The notes below the pieces were generated by a model, which saw only the letters and a list, made by a program, of their open reading frames with translations, searched no databases and had not been told where the DNA came from. This document shows, one piece after another, positions 63,532-64,000 of a stretch of 64,000 nt of DNA (the first letter of the stretch is position 1; each line of letters opens with the position of its first letter). Source of the DNA: Viridibacillus arenosi. GTDB lineage: Bacteria; Bacillota; Bacilli; Bacillales_A; Planococcaceae. The stretch spans positions 62,001 through 126,000 of the forward strand of contig NZ_MSPW01000009.1 of the NCBI RefSeq assembly GCF_001955655.1, written 5' to 3'. Both the position numbers and the translations under genes were made by a program.

Positions 63532-64000
63532 TTACTCCCCTTTTACAACTGTTGTTTCTATTGATGGGTATTGTAGCATTGTTCCCGTTACATCACCAGG
63601 TGTATAGTCATGTACTACTTTTCCAATTTGAACATCAATCTTTGGATTTTGAAGTGTGGTATTAATGTTTAATTGATCAGGTACGTATCGTATTTTAACC
63701 GCGCCTACTGATGGCTTCCACGTAATACCTAAATTTTTAGGGGACGGATTTGCATTACTTTGGGCAATTAAAGGTACAACACTTGCTTTTCCTTTACCTA
63801 TATTCATCATTTGACGACCTTCGCTTGCTCGTCTTCCTACCCCTTCTGAAACTTTTTGCATGCCATCACTTGCAAATTTCTGAATAGATTCACGGTTTGT
63901 ATATAACCCTAAATCTCGATTAGCCTGTGAAGAATCAATTAGTAATTTAGCTGGGTCAGAATTAATTTGTACCGTAGCCGCAGGTTGTTCAATATGCTGT
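63532..64000 (-). CDS. yviE: YviE-like DUF6470 protein (5' end outside window)
   Basis: The minus-strand frame stays open to base 64000 and has no start inside, so about 156 C-terminal residues are visible. They include QINSDPAKLLIDSSQANRDLGLYTNRE, then GRQMMNIGKGKASVVPLIAQ and the end VGKVVHDYTPGDVTGTML-type segment. This matches YviE, the small protein between flgL and fliW in Bacillus. The function is unknown; the location indicates a flagellar role. An internal ATG at 63861 is not the true start. Confidence 0.85.
   Translation of the reverse strand, partial: QHIEQPAATVQINSDPAKLLIDSSQANRDLGLYTNRESIQKFASDGMQKVSEGVGRRASEGRQMMNIGKGKASVVPLIAQSNANPSPKNLGITWKPSVGAVKIRYVPDQLNINTTLQNPKIDVQIGKVVHDYTPGDVTGTMLQYPSIETTVVKGE

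Overview
The window looks like chromosome of a low-GC, motile, Gram-positive member of the Bacillales. The nearest fit is the Planococcaceae/Caryophanaceae branch (Solibacillus/Lysinibacillus-like). The evidence is AT-rich codon use, strong AGGAGG-type ribosome sites, CtsR, FapR, LexA, sigma-D and SAM-I elements of Bacillus type, and long synteny with Bacillus subtilis blocks (fabHA-fabF-trpS, yitS-yitU-yitV-yitW, addBA, minJ-ctpB-ftsXE, uvrBA, prfB-secA-hpf-fliTSD-flaG, hag-csrA-fliW-yviE). The genus is inference.

Layout. 1-3.3 kb: end of trpS, a small membrane protein, fabF and fabH behind a FapR-type operator, then yjzD. 3.3-9.5 kb: a clpB lacking its N-domain between CtsR boxes, an Fnr-type oxygen sensor, and the yitW/yitV/yitU/yitS cluster. 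9.5-14 kb: a membrane-anchored GH13 protein that has lost its catalytic residues, a 21-bp phased tandem repeat, yisL, yisK and a DUF418 protein. 14-25.7 kb: addBA, a TVP38-type membrane protein, an XRE-cupin regulator divergent from azlCD, a SAM riboswitch with no gene behind it, then csbA and minJ. 25.9-38.1 kb: ctpB, a TlpA-like thioredoxin with a membrane partner, a PcsB/EnvC-like protein with ftsXE, yvlB, and uvrBA with a LexA-type box. 38.4-47.4 kb: an IDEAL-domain protein, comK, prfB with its programmed frameshift, secA, a GGDEF-EAL protein, hpf and a PilZ protein.

47.5-64 kb is a flagellar region. flaG-fliD-fliS-fliT is divergent from a lone second flagellin. Next comes a tight minus-strand operon of ten genes: two Maf-type (DUF115) glycosyltransferases around a small unknown protein, followed by legB, legC, legG, legI, legH, ptmE and legF for CMP-legionaminic acid. 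The major flagellin, csrA, fliW and a partial yviE follow. The operon appears to make a nonulosonic acid and attach it to flagellin. A sigma-D-type -10 (GCCGATAT) precedes it, and both flagellin leaders carry exact ACANGGANGT CsrA-type hairpins, so filament synthesis and its sugar coat look co-regulated. This is the most coherent accessory system in the window.

Other points worth attention are the orphan, promoter-bearing SAM riboswitch, the degenerate GH13 protein, the helically phased 21-bp repeats, and the palindrome over the predicted comK start point.
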